DNA from: JBDIAG01 sp963835085
GTDB taxonomy: Bacteria > Actinomycetota > Actinomycetes > Actinomycetales > CAWJMD01
Assembly: GCA_963835085.1 (NCBI GenBank)
Contig: CAWIED010000001.1
Coordinates: 310,001-374,000, forward strand
Reading direction: 5' to 3'
DNA: 64,000 bases
In this document: piece by piece, positions 46,505 through 54,386 of the stretch
How the letters are laid out: each line of letters starts with the position of its first letter
How positions within the stretch are numbered: the stretch's first letter is position 1
Notes under the pieces: generated by a model
Seen by the model: only the letters and a program-made list of their open reading frames with translations
What the model was told of the DNA's origin: nothing
Databases searched by the model: none
Translations under genes and position numbers: made by a program

Positions 46505-47763
46505 TCCGCACCGACCCGATCGACGCCGCGATCGCGGCGCTCGCCGCCGGCCGTCCGGTGGTGGTGCTCGATGCTGCCGACCGCGAGAACGAGGGCGACC
46601 TCATCATGGCCGCCCGCGACGCCACTGCCGAGTGGCTCAGCCTGTTCATCCGCCACGGGAGCGGCTTCATCTGCACGCCCATGCCGGCCGAGCGCGCCGA
46701 CCGGCTGGGCCTGCCGCTCATGGTGGCCCGCGGCGAGGAGAGCATGGGGACGGCGTTCACGGTCACCGTCGATGCCCGCAAGGGGGTCAGCACCGGCATC
46801 AGCGCGGCGGACCGCGCCCACACCGTGCAGCTGCTCGGTGACGAGCGGTCGGGGCCGAGCGACTTCGTCCGACCGGGGCATGTGCTGCCCCTGCGGGCGC
46901 ACCCGGGTGGAGTGCTCGTCCGGCCGGGTCACACCGAGGCTGCCGTTGCGCTCACCAGGCTCGCCGGGCGCGGCGAGGTGGGTGTGATCGTCGAGCTGGT
47001 CGAAGACGATGGCACGATGCGCCGAGCGGCTTCGTGCCGCGAGTTCGCCGACGAGCACGGCCTGCCACTGGTGACCATCGCCGATCTGGCGGCCTACCTC
47101 GAGGGTGAGGACACGGTCGGTTCGGAGCCCCGGCCCCTGCGGCGGGTGGCCACCACGCGGCTGCCCACCCACCATGGCGAGTTCGTGGCACATGGCTACC
47201 GCGACGAATCGGGCGTTGAGCACATCGCTCTGGTGGCCGGGGTGGTCGATCAGAGTGTCGACAGCCGGCCGGTGCCCGTGCGGGTGCACTCCGAATGCTT
47301 GACCGGGGAGGTCATGGGATCGCTGCGCTGCGACTGCGGACCGCAACTGTCGGCAGCGCTGGAGGCGATCGCCGACCATGGCCGCGGTGCATTGGTCTAT
47401 CTGCGCGGGCACGAAGGCAGAGGGATCGGGTTGGTGGCCAAGCTGGCCGCCTACGCGCTGCAGGACGCGGGCCGCGACACCGTGGAGGCGAACCTCGATC
47501 TGGGCCTGCCCGTCGACGGCCGCACCTACGGCGTTGCCGCCCGGATTCTTGCCGACCTGGGAGTGCGGAGCGTGCACATGCTGACCAACAATCCGGAGAA
47601 GGTGAAAGACCTGCGCGAGCACGGCATCGACGTGGTGGAACGAATCCCACTGGTGGTAGGTGCAACCAACGAGAACTTTGGTTACCTTGACACAAAACGA
47701 CGGCGGCTCGGTCATCATCTGCCCGACCTGCTGGCTACGACAGAAGTGGGGATCAGCAGATGA
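46501..47763 (+). CDS. ribBA: Bifunctional 3,4-dihydroxy-2-butanone-4-phosphate synthase / GTP cyclohydrolase II
   Basis: 420 residues. The N-terminal RibB part has DRENEGDLIMAA, the acidic metal loop, and HGSGFICTPM. The C-terminal RibA part has the zinc Cys set HSECLTGEVMGSLRCDCGPQL and RGHEGRGIGL. Both branches into lumazine synthesis are thus in one protein. Overlaps ribE and ribH by ATGA at both ends. Confidence 0.96.
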   Translation: MIRTDPIDAAIAALAAGRPVVVLDAADRENEGDLIMAARDATAEWLSLFIRHGSGFICTPMPAERADRLGLPLMVARGEESMGTAFTVTVDARKGVSTGISAADRAHTVQLLGDERSGPSDFVRPGHVLPLRAHPGGVLVRPGHTEAAVALTRLAGRGEVGVIVELVEDDGTMRRAASCREFADEHGLPLVTIADLAAYLEGEDTVGSEPRPLRRVATTRLPTHHGEFVAHGYRDESGVEHIALVAGVVDQSVDSRPVPVRVHSECLTGEVMGSLRCDCGPQLSAALEAIADHGRGALVYLRGHEGRGIGLVAKLAAYALQDAGRDTVEANLDLGLPVDGRTYGVAARILADLGVRSVHMLTNNPEKVKDLREHGIDVVERIPLVVGATNENFGYLDTKRRRLGHHLPDLLATTEVGISR

Positions 47764-48242
47764 GTGGTGACGGTTCGCCGAGCCTGCCGCGGCTCAATCC
47801 GGTTGTGGGAGGCACGCTTCGTGTGGCGATCGTCGCTGCGCAGTGGCACGAGCAGGTCATGTCGGGGCTCCTGGCCGGGGCCCGCAGGGCTCTGGCCGAG
47901 GCGGGCGTCTTCGATGTGGTGGAACTCCGGGTGCCGGGAACATTCGAGTTGCCGGTGGCGGCCGCGAGCGTGGCCCGCGGTGGGTTCGATGCCGTCGTGG
48001 CTCTCGGAGTGGTTATCCGCGGCGGCACACCCCACTTCGACTACGTGTGTGAGGCCGCCACGTACGGTCTTACCAAGGTCAGCGTCGAGACCGGCGTACC
48101 GATCGGTTTCGGTGTTCTGACCTGCGACGACGAGGCCCAGGCGCTCGATCGTGCCGGGCTGTCGGGGTCGAGTCTCGACAAGGGCTACGAGGCAGCTTCG
48201 GCCGCGATCGCGACGGCCGTTGTGGTGAATCACGTGGGCTAG
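47760..48242 (+). CDS. ribH: 6,7-dimethyl-8-ribityllumazine synthase
   Basis: 160 residues. VAAQWHEQVMSGLLAGA, RVPGTFELPVAAASVA, ALGVVIRGGTPHFDYV and FGVLTCDDEAQALDRA match the icosahedral-shell enzyme that condenses the two precursors. Last gene of the riboswitch-controlled operon. Confidence 0.96.
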   Translation: MSGDGSPSLPRLNPVVGGTLRVAIVAAQWHEQVMSGLLAGARRALAEAGVFDVVELRVPGTFELPVAAASVARGGFDAVVALGVVIRGGTPHFDYVCEAATYGLTKVSVETGVPIGFGVLTCDDEAQALDRAGLSGSSLDKGYEAASAAIATAVVVNHVG

Positions 48243-48470
48243 CGGCGGGCCGTCTCAGATGATGGCGATGAATGACGCGCTACTTTCGACGGACCATGTA
48301 CTCAAGGCCTGGCCTCAGGAAGGTTCCGTCACAGCTGTCTGAGGCGGCCCTGCGAGCAGGCCAGGTGACTGCGTCACGGGTACCGCAAGTTTCCGACCGG
48401 ATTCCTTGACTCGGGTGGGACAAATCGCAGCACGGCAGTACGGTCGAAGTGATGGGTGGAGGTGGACGTT

Positions 48471-49169
48471 GTGTCGGTCGGTAAGGGAGAAGTGGTTCGC
48501 TCCCGGCTGTCACGGCCTGTGGTCGTGGAAGAGGCGATCGCGTATGTCGACGAGCACGGGCTGCCCGCGCTCACCATGCGCCGGCTCGGACGTCGGCTCG
48601 GGGTCGAGGCGATGTCGCTCTACCGCTACGTCGACGGCCGGGAAGATCTGCTGGAGGCGATGGTCGACAAGCTCGTCCTCGATCTGCGGCTGGCTGAGTC
48701 CATCGAGGTGCCCGGTGACAGCTGGCAGGCCTACCTGCAGTGGCTGGCACACGGGGTGCGCCGGATGGCCGTCGACCACCCTCATATCTTTCCGCTCGTA
48801 GCCACCCGCAACCCTGCCGCACCCTGGTTGCGCCCGCCGCTTCGTAGTCTGGAAGTCGTCGAGGACTTCCTGAGCACGCTGCTGGAGCGCGGGTTCAGTG
48901 ACGAACGGGCGGTGATCGCCTACCAGATGTTCTGCGGCTTCCTGCTGGGACAGTTGCTGGTCGAGGCCAACCAACGCTCGACCGCGCCCACGGTTGCGGA
49001 GGATCAGATGGCGACCGAAGGCAAGGAAGAGAACCCGCTGCTCATGTATCTCCCCGTCGTGCGCCGGTTGTCGGAGCTGCTGGCCCGCGACCGAGCGGGT
49101 GAGGAGTTCGAGGATGCGCTGGAGATCATCATCGGACGCCTCGATGCCTTGGCGGTCTCGAGCCAGTGA
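48471..49169 (+). CDS. TetR-family transcriptional regulator
   Basis: 232 residues from GTG 48471 (GGAGG 8 bases upstream; in-frame GTGs at 48456 and 48462 are alternatives). The N-terminal HTH is AIAYVDEHGLPALTMRRLGRRLGVEAMSLYRYVDGREDLLEAMVDK-like, with the recognition helix at about residues 38-50. The C-terminal domain resembles TetR_C_1. The stop overlaps the oxidoreductase start as GTGA, so it probably controls that gene. A 228-base intergenic region precedes it. Confidence 0.88.
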   Translation: MSVGKGEVVRSRLSRPVVVEEAIAYVDEHGLPALTMRRLGRRLGVEAMSLYRYVDGREDLLEAMVDKLVLDLRLAESIEVPGDSWQAYLQWLAHGVRRMAVDHPHIFPLVATRNPAAPWLRPPLRSLEVVEDFLSTLLERGFSDERAVIAYQMFCGFLLGQLLVEANQRSTAPTVAEDQMATEGKEENPLLMYLPVVRRLSELLARDRAGEEFEDALEIIIGRLDALAVSSQ

Positions 49170-50350
49170 GCTCGATACCCGATCTGCCTGAGCGAGCCGG
49201 CGTCGTCGTGATCGGCGGCGGCGTCGTCGGGGTCTCGACCGCCTACCAGCTTGCACGGGCAGGGGTGGACGATGTGCTGCTGCTCGATCGCTCGGCGTTC
49301 GGCTCGGGTTCCACCTGCAAGGCCGCCGGCGGCATCCGCGGGCAGTTCAGTGACACGGTGAACATCGAGCTCGGCCTGCGGTCGCTGGCCGCGTTCGACA
49401 CGTTCGCCGACGACTTCGACCAGCCCATCGACCTGGAGAAGGTCGGGTATCTGTTCGTGCTCGACCAGCCCGAGCAGGTGGCGGCCTTCGCGGAGAACGT
49501 CGCTCGGCAGAACGCCTTGGGCCTGCCGTCGCGTCTGCTGAGCCCGCAGGAGGCCGGTGAGCTGTGCCCGGTGCTTGACCTGGACGGCGTTCTGGCGGCA
49601 GCGTTTTCACCGACCGACGGGCACTGCACGCCCGAGGCGGTGGTGGCCGGCTACGTGCGGGCTGCGCGCCGGGCCGGTGCCCGGCTGGTCAGCGGGGTTG
49701 CGGTGACGGGCCTGGAGCTGAACGGCGATCAGATCGTGGCCGTGCAGACGTCGGCGGGCTCGGTGGCCGCCTCGGCCGTGGTCTGCGCCGCGGGCGCCTG
49801 GTCTCGCGAGATCGGTGGCTTCGCGGGCGTCGACCTGCCCGTGGTGCCCGTGCGCCGACAGATCCTCACCACCGCCGCAGTACCCGGCCTGCCCGTGCAG
49901 CTGCCGATGACGATCGACTTCGCGACGTCGTTCTACTTTCACGCGGAGGGCCGGTTCGCGGGTGGCGAGCGCGGACTGTTGCTGGGCATGTCGGATCCCG
50001 ACGAGCCGCCTTCGTTCAACGTGACCACTTCGCAAGGCTGGCTGCCAGGGCTGATGGCCGCGATGCAGCGGCGCGCGCCGGCGCTGCTCGATGCCCAGGT
50101 CACGGGTGGCTGGGCGGGGCTCTACGAGCTGACTCCAGATCACAATGCACTGATCGGGCGCTCGGAAAGAGTGCCGGGATTCTTCTACGCCACCGGCTTC
50201 TCGGGGCATGGCTTCCTGATGGGCCCTGCAGTGGGCGAGGTGATGCGGGATCTGTACCTTGGCGTCGACCCGGTGGTGGACGTCAGCGCGCTCGACCTGC
50301 GGCGTTTCGAGAGCGCGTCAGCGAACGCCGGAGAGCTCAACATCGTCTGA
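49166..50350 (+). CDS. FAD-dependent oxidoreductase (sarcosine oxidase beta / DAO family)
   Basis: 394 residues. VVVIGGGVVGVSTAYQLARAG is the FAD Rossmann motif, FGSGSTCKAAGGIRGQFSDTVN resembles the flavin-attachment/entry region, and GLYELTPDHNALIG with FSGHGFLMGPAVGEVMRDL is the DAO family C-terminal signature. It oxidises a secondary or N-methyl amino acid such as sarcosine, dimethylglycine or a D-amino acid; the exact substrate is not visible. Coupled to the TetR gene by a four-base overlap. Confidence 0.85.
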   Translation: MSSIPDLPERAGVVVIGGGVVGVSTAYQLARAGVDDVLLLDRSAFGSGSTCKAAGGIRGQFSDTVNIELGLRSLAAFDTFADDFDQPIDLEKVGYLFVLDQPEQVAAFAENVARQNALGLPSRLLSPQEAGELCPVLDLDGVLAAAFSPTDGHCTPEAVVAGYVRAARRAGARLVSGVAVTGLELNGDQIVAVQTSAGSVAASAVVCAAGAWSREIGGFAGVDLPVVPVRRQILTTAAVPGLPVQLPMTIDFATSFYFHAEGRFAGGERGLLLGMSDPDEPPSFNVTTSQGWLPGLMAAMQRRAPALLDAQVTGGWAGLYELTPDHNALIGRSERVPGFFYATGFSGHGFLMGPAVGEVMRDLYLGVDPVVDVSALDLRRFESASANAGELNIV

Positions 50351-50391
50351 AGGCCAGAGTGCGCCGAAGGGCTCGCCAGGAAATTAGCGCC

Positions 50392-51147
50392 CTAAGCCAG
50401 GGCGAGCTTGATCGCGAGACCGAACCCGAGCAGGGCGACGACATACCGGATCACCGCTGCGGGAAGACGTTTGGCAAGGATCGGCCCCACCAGACTGCCG
50501 AGGAACAGCCCGGCCGCCAACGGCACGACGGCACCCCAGTCCAGCGGCACGGCGATGAGCAGGACGATGGCCGAGGCCGCAGTCGAGGCCCCGGCCAGCA
50601 TGTTCTTCACCGCGTTGGCCACCGGCATCCGGCTGTCGAGGAAGATCAGCGTCGTCGCCAGGAGCATCACGCCCGAGCCCGCACCGAAGTAGCCGCCGTA
50701 GATCGACACCACCGCGACGACGAGCAGACTCAACCCCAGCAGCATCCTCCGACTGCCGGAGAGCTTGGCTACGTGCGTCGTGAGGATGGGCTGGGCGAGC
50801 AGGGTCAACGACCCGAGTGCGATGAGAGCCGGGACGATGCGGTCGAAGACGTCCGAGGGGGTCGTGAGCAGCAGCGCGGTGCCCGCCGCGCCTCCCGCCC
50901 CCGCCGCGATGAGCCCTCCCGGCAGCCAGCCTCGCTGCTCGGCGACCTCACCTCGAGACACGGCCGCGGATGCGGGCCAGCAGGCCACGAGTGCGACGAG
51001 GTTCGCCACGTTGGCCGCGAACGGCGAGAGCCCCGCGGCCAGGAGCACCGGATACGAGATGAGAGACGTGATGCCTCCGGCTGTGCCGATGATGCCGGCG
51101 ACGAACCCCCCTGCTACGAGGAGCAGGATCGTGGTCGGCGTCAGCAC
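50392..51147 (-). CDS. TSUP (TauE/SafE) family membrane transporter
   Basis: 251 residues, about eight transmembrane helices. GGFVAGIIGTAGGITSLISYPVL is the first TSUP repeat signature; SIYGGYFGAGSGVMLLATT is the second. The family exports sulfite, sulfoacetate and related organosulfur anions. Convergent with the oxidoreductase gene with 41 bases between stops. Confidence 0.88.
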   Translation of the reverse strand: MLTPTTILLLVAGGFVAGIIGTAGGITSLISYPVLLAAGLSPFAANVANLVALVACWPASAAVSRGEVAEQRGWLPGGLIAAGAGGAAGTALLLTTPSDVFDRIVPALIALGSLTLLAQPILTTHVAKLSGSRRMLLGLSLLVVAVVSIYGGYFGAGSGVMLLATTLIFLDSRMPVANAVKNMLAGASTAASAIVLLIAVPLDWGAVVPLAAGLFLGSLVGPILAKRLPAAVIRYVVALLGFGLAIKLALA

Positions 51148-51326
51148 GAGGGCTCAGCGTAGACCGGCATCGACGACGTTCTGCGGCGAGCCCGCTGCCT
51201 CCGCAGGCGCGACCCGGATGCGAGTCGAATACGCGACCGGAGGATCGGGCGTCTGTTTTCACAGCGGCAAGCTGGCAAACCGCGCGCCGGGAAAGGCTCC
51301 TATGCGCTGTGGTGGTTGGCATCGGC

Positions 51327-51358
51327 AGGTGCGCGTCTGCTGAGCGCGACGCGCACCT
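51327..51358 (-). terminator. Hairpin downstream of the VOC gene
   Basis: AGGTGCGCGTC (51327-51337) pairs with GACGCGCACCT (51348-51358). It lies 31 bases beyond the VOC stop on the minus strand. Confidence 0.5.
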
Positions 51359-51388
51359 ACCGCTGTTGCCGGTTAGAGCGGGATGAGG

Positions 51389-51718
51389 TCAGGCAGCGTC
51401 GTTGACCAGCCCGAACACCGCACCCGAAGCGTCCTGGACGACGGCGACGCTACGTCCGCCGCCCACCTGTCGAGGCTCTTCGACCACCGTGCCACCGGCA
51501 CTGGTCACCTGGAGCACCGCTGCGGACATGTCGTCGACGTGCAGGTGCGGCAGGAGAGCGGTTGCGCCCGGCACGATCCCGATGTGCTGGCCGTCGACGT
51601 CGAAGCCGACGTAGTACTCGGAGTCCACGATCGGTTCAGCTCCGAGCAGGGAGCGGTAGAGATCACGGGAGGCGGCGATGTCCTTCGTCGGGATCAGGAC
51701 GGTCTTGAAGCTGGCCAT
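51389..51718 (-). CDS. VOC superfamily (glyoxalase/bleomycin-resistance-like) protein
   Basis: 109 residues. KTVLIPTKDIAASRDLYRSLLGAEPIVD and the C-terminal GSVFGL-type end (DASGAVFGLVND) are a single betaalphabetabetabeta-containing VOC unit. Metal-ligand positions are not clear (HLHVDDM is a candidate). Divergent from the sigma factor gene, 81 bases apart. May be the stress or redox partner controlled by the sigma factor. Confidence 0.8.
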   Translation of the reverse strand: MASFKTVLIPTKDIAASRDLYRSLLGAEPIVDSEYYVGFDVDGQHIGIVPGATALLPHLHVDDMSAAVLQVTSAGGTVVEEPRQVGGGRSVAVVQDASGAVFGLVNDAA

Positions 51719-51799
51719 GGTTGGTTCCTTTCGGTCACACGAGGCACTCGCTGTGCGTCATTGTCTATGACGAACCCCGAACGGGAGGTGTGACCAAGC

Positions 51800-52714
51800 A
51801 TGGACACGACAGGTGACAGGGACGAGACGGCCGGCGGACGCGAAGCTGTTGACACAGATCCAGTGGTGGCAGACGCGGCGGTCTTCGAGTCCGAGCGGCC
51901 CCGGCTGCTGCGGATTGCGCAACGGGTGCTGAGCGATCCGGCGGAGGCGCAGGACATCGTCCAGAATGCCTGGCTTCGGCTACAGCTCACTGAGGCCCAG
52001 ATCGACAATCTGCCCGGCTGGCTCACCACCGTGACCACGCGACTGTGCCTCGATCGGTTGCGCGCGCGGATTCCGGCTCCCGACGCCGAGCTGGACACCG
52101 GCGAGACAGCTCCCGACCCGGCCGATGAGGTCGCCCTGGCGGACACCGTCGGGATCGCGCTTCAGGTCGTGCTCGACCGGCTCAGCCCGAGTGAACGAGT
52201 CGCCTTCGTGTTGCACGACAGCTTCGGCGTCGAGTTCGCCACCATCGCAGAGATTCTCGGCAGCACACCGGTGGCCACCCGCAAGCTTGCCTCCCGGGCC
52301 CGCGCCAAGGTTGCGCTACCCGCGGCCGACGATCACCTGACCGACTGGGCGGTGGTGGACGCCTTTCTCGCCGCCGCCCGCAACGGGGAGTTCGAGCGGC
52401 TACTGGAACTGCTCGCCCCCGGTGTCGTGGTGCTTGGCGATGCGGCCGCGATCACCATGGGTACCCCCGAGCGACTCTCGGGACGCGAGGAGGTCGCAAC
52501 CTTCTTCAACGGTGCGGCCAAAGCCGCGTTGTCAGTGTTCATCGGTGAACGTCCCGGTGCTGCCTGGTTCCACCAGGGGACAGCCAAGGTGGCGTTCGAC
52601 TTCACGATCAGCGACGGACTGGTTCAGAGCATCGTCTTCCGCGCCGACCCTGCCGTGCTGGGCCAGGTCCAGCGCCGAACACCTTCCTCGGGTGGGCGCG
52701 ATCTGAGCGAATGA
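51800..52714 (+). CDS. ECF41-like sigma factor (SigJ type) with C-terminal SnoaL domain
   Basis: 304 residues. Region sigma2 (about 25-95): RLLRIAQRVLSDPAEAQDIVQNAWLRL. Region sigma4 (about 125-175): LQVVLDRLSPSERVAFVLHDSFG then FATIAEILGSTPVATRKLASRARAKV. The rest (185-300) is a SnoaL/NTF2-like domain that acts as a built-in regulator in ECF41 and SigJ proteins, which lack a separate anti-sigma factor. The adjacent divergent VOC gene is a candidate target. Confidence 0.88.
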   Translation: MDTTGDRDETAGGREAVDTDPVVADAAVFESERPRLLRIAQRVLSDPAEAQDIVQNAWLRLQLTEAQIDNLPGWLTTVTTRLCLDRLRARIPAPDAELDTGETAPDPADEVALADTVGIALQVVLDRLSPSERVAFVLHDSFGVEFATIAEILGSTPVATRKLASRARAKVALPAADDHLTDWAVVDAFLAAARNGEFERLLELLAPGVVVLGDAAAITMGTPERLSGREEVATFFNGAAKAALSVFIGERPGAAWFHQGTAKVAFDFTISDGLVQSIVFRADPAVLGQVQRRTPSSGGRDLSE

Positions 52715-52844
52715 GGTTCCCCGGCTGACCATTGCTGGTTAACTGGACGACCAATCCAAATCTGCCGGATGGCATCTCCGCATGAGCCGATGTCGGAATC
52801 AGCTCGCGCCTAAGTGTCAGCGCTTACCTCGAAGGGCAACGCAC

Positions 52845-53189
52845 ATGAGCGATCACATCGACATCCTGGGCCCGGATGAAGAGTTCGGGGGCTACGACCT
52901 CTACATGCCGGCGGACGTGCCCGGCGACCCGGGCGTGGAGGCGGCCGGTCACGTTCCGAACGGGTACTTCTGGGAGAGCCTGCTGGCCTATCTGGTGGAG
53001 ACGAAGGCGCCGGACCTGGCGGAGGAGTACGAGGCAGACTCCGAGTCCGACACGTTCGGCGCCAGCAGTGAAGACCGCACGGTGATCGAGCGACTGGTCG
53101 CCCTGATCGCGCCGTACGTGGAAGACGCCGCTCTCGTCGAGGCGATCGTGACCGAAGCCGAGGCTGCCGGTTTCGAGTTCGACGACTGA
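52845..53189 (+). CDS. Imm51-like immunity protein
   Basis: 114 residues, very acidic. MSDHIDILGPDEEF, then GYFWESLLAYLVE, EYEADSESDTFGASSED and IERLVALIAPYVEDAALVEAIVTEAEAAGF follow the Imm51 pattern (GYxWE then D/E-rich Phe motif). Imm51 proteins neutralise polymorphic toxins of contact-dependent systems. No toxin gene is adjacent, so it is an orphan, possibly protection against neighbours. ATG 52845 follows GAAGGGCAACGC. Call rests on pattern memory and should be verified. Confidence 0.65.
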   Translation: MSDHIDILGPDEEFGGYDLYMPADVPGDPGVEAAGHVPNGYFWESLLAYLVETKAPDLAEEYEADSESDTFGASSEDRTVIERLVALIAPYVEDAALVEAIVTEAEAAGFEFDD

Positions 53190-53208
53190 CTGACTCAATC
53201 CAGGAGCT

Positions 53209-53329
53209 GCGCGGCTGCGTGGCGTGTCCTTTATCCGACACGATTACAAGCAAGCGATGCCGGCTGAGCACGAACTCCGAGACCAGCGCAGGAATCGTGT
53301 CGGATAAAGGACACGCCACGCAGCCGCGC
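53209..53329 (-). repeat. 89-bp palindromic element, copy 2, inside an extended 37-bp stem
   Basis: Core 53225-53313 has arms identical to copy 1 and an interior that is the reverse complement of copy 1 with only a few changes. Outside the core, GCGCGGCTGCGTGGCG (53209-53224) pairs exactly with CGCCACGCAGCCGCGC (53314-53329), making a perfect 37-bp stem around a 47-base loop. It begins 19 bases after the Imm51-like stop. Confidence 0.95.
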
Positions 53330-53509
53330 GGGAACCAGCCCATTTCCACGCGCCAGACGGTTCAGGTCCTGGTGCGAGGGGGCTGGCGCCGTTCCGTCGG
53401 CAGACAAGCTCGAAAGCAGGCTAGGAACTGCCGTGACGACGGGTGTCACAGTGTTCCGCTGGTTGTCACGCCTACCGGGTGTCAGTTTCACCCATCGAAG
53501 GAGGACACC

Positions 53510-53884
53510 ATGCCCAGTGCCAACCGGATGTCGACGCCGGTCGCGGTCGACGAAGCTGAGATCGAGGGCCGCTACGCACCCTTAGGGGAGTACACGGTCA
53601 GCTTCGAGACCTTCAAGCAGGACGTGGACCCCGCACCGTATTTCGTGGGCCTGCCCGACGATCGCTGCCACTGCCCGCATTGGGGTGTGGTCACCCAGGG
53701 CCAGCTGACCTTCCGTTGGCCCGATCACGAGGAGACCTATCGGACCGGCGACGCCTACTACGCCCCGCCCGGGCACCTGCCGTTGGTGACCGCAGGCACG
53801 AGCATCGTCGAGTTCAGCCCTTCCGCCGAGCTCGAGGAGACCATGGCCGTCGTGCAGGAGAACCTGACCCGAGCGGGGGCCTAG
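53510..53884 (+). CDS. Cupin-domain protein
   Basis: 124 residues from ATG 53510 with GAAGGAGGAC upstream. VTQGQLTFRWPDHEETYRTGDAYYAPPGHLPLVTAG is a cupin barrel with HCPHWGVV before it; His and Glu ligands are partly retained. Followed after 2 bases by a SnoaL-like gene. Metal and substrate unknown. Confidence 0.7.
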   Translation: MPSANRMSTPVAVDEAEIEGRYAPLGEYTVSFETFKQDVDPAPYFVGLPDDRCHCPHWGVVTQGQLTFRWPDHEETYRTGDAYYAPPGHLPLVTAGTSIVEFSPSAELEETMAVVQENLTRAGA

Positions 53885-53886
53885 GC

Positions 53887-54336
53887 ATGAGCACCCAATC
53901 GAGCCCTCTCACGGCCAGTGGCGCATCGACGATGACGCGGCCTGACACCAGCATGGCCGTGGCGAACCTGATCCGGTTCCTGGAGACCGGAACTGCTCCC
54001 GACGGCCTGTTCGCAGCCGACGCCTTCGCCGATCTGTCCCTGCCGCAGTGGCGTATCCAGATCGCGACGGGGGCGGACATCATCGCCCTCCGGCACGACC
54101 AACACCCGTTCCCCGGACAGGTACACGTGGAGCGCGTGAGCTCCACGGACGACGGGTTCGTCATCGAGTTCGAGGAGCGCTGGGTCGACCAGGGCCAGCA
54201 GTGGTACTGCCGGGAGATGATCCGCGCTGATGTTGTCGCCGGCAGCATCGTGGAACTGTCCATCTACTGCACCGGCGACTGGGACGAAGCCAGACAACGC
54301 GAACATGCCGAAGCGGTGCACCTGCTGCGTTCCTGA
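53887..54336 (+). CDS. SnoaL/NTF2-like protein
   Basis: 149 residues from ATG 53887. AVANLIRFLETGTAPDGLFAADAFADLSLPQWRIQ and FEERWVDQGQQWYCREMIRADV-like strands, ending EAVHLL, match the SnoaL_like/NTF2 fold, often used as an enzyme or small-molecule binding domain. Sits between a cupin gene and a TPR-type gene in the same direction with short gaps, so one operon is likely. Confidence 0.7.
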   Translation: MSTQSSPLTASGASTMTRPDTSMAVANLIRFLETGTAPDGLFAADAFADLSLPQWRIQIATGADIIALRHDQHPFPGQVHVERVSSTDDGFVIEFEERWVDQGQQWYCREMIRADVVAGSIVELSIYCTGDWDEARQREHAEAVHLLRS

Positions 54337-54386
54337 GTAGTCTCTGAACCACTGTTCATCCGTTCTGGGCGAACCTAGGATGAGAC

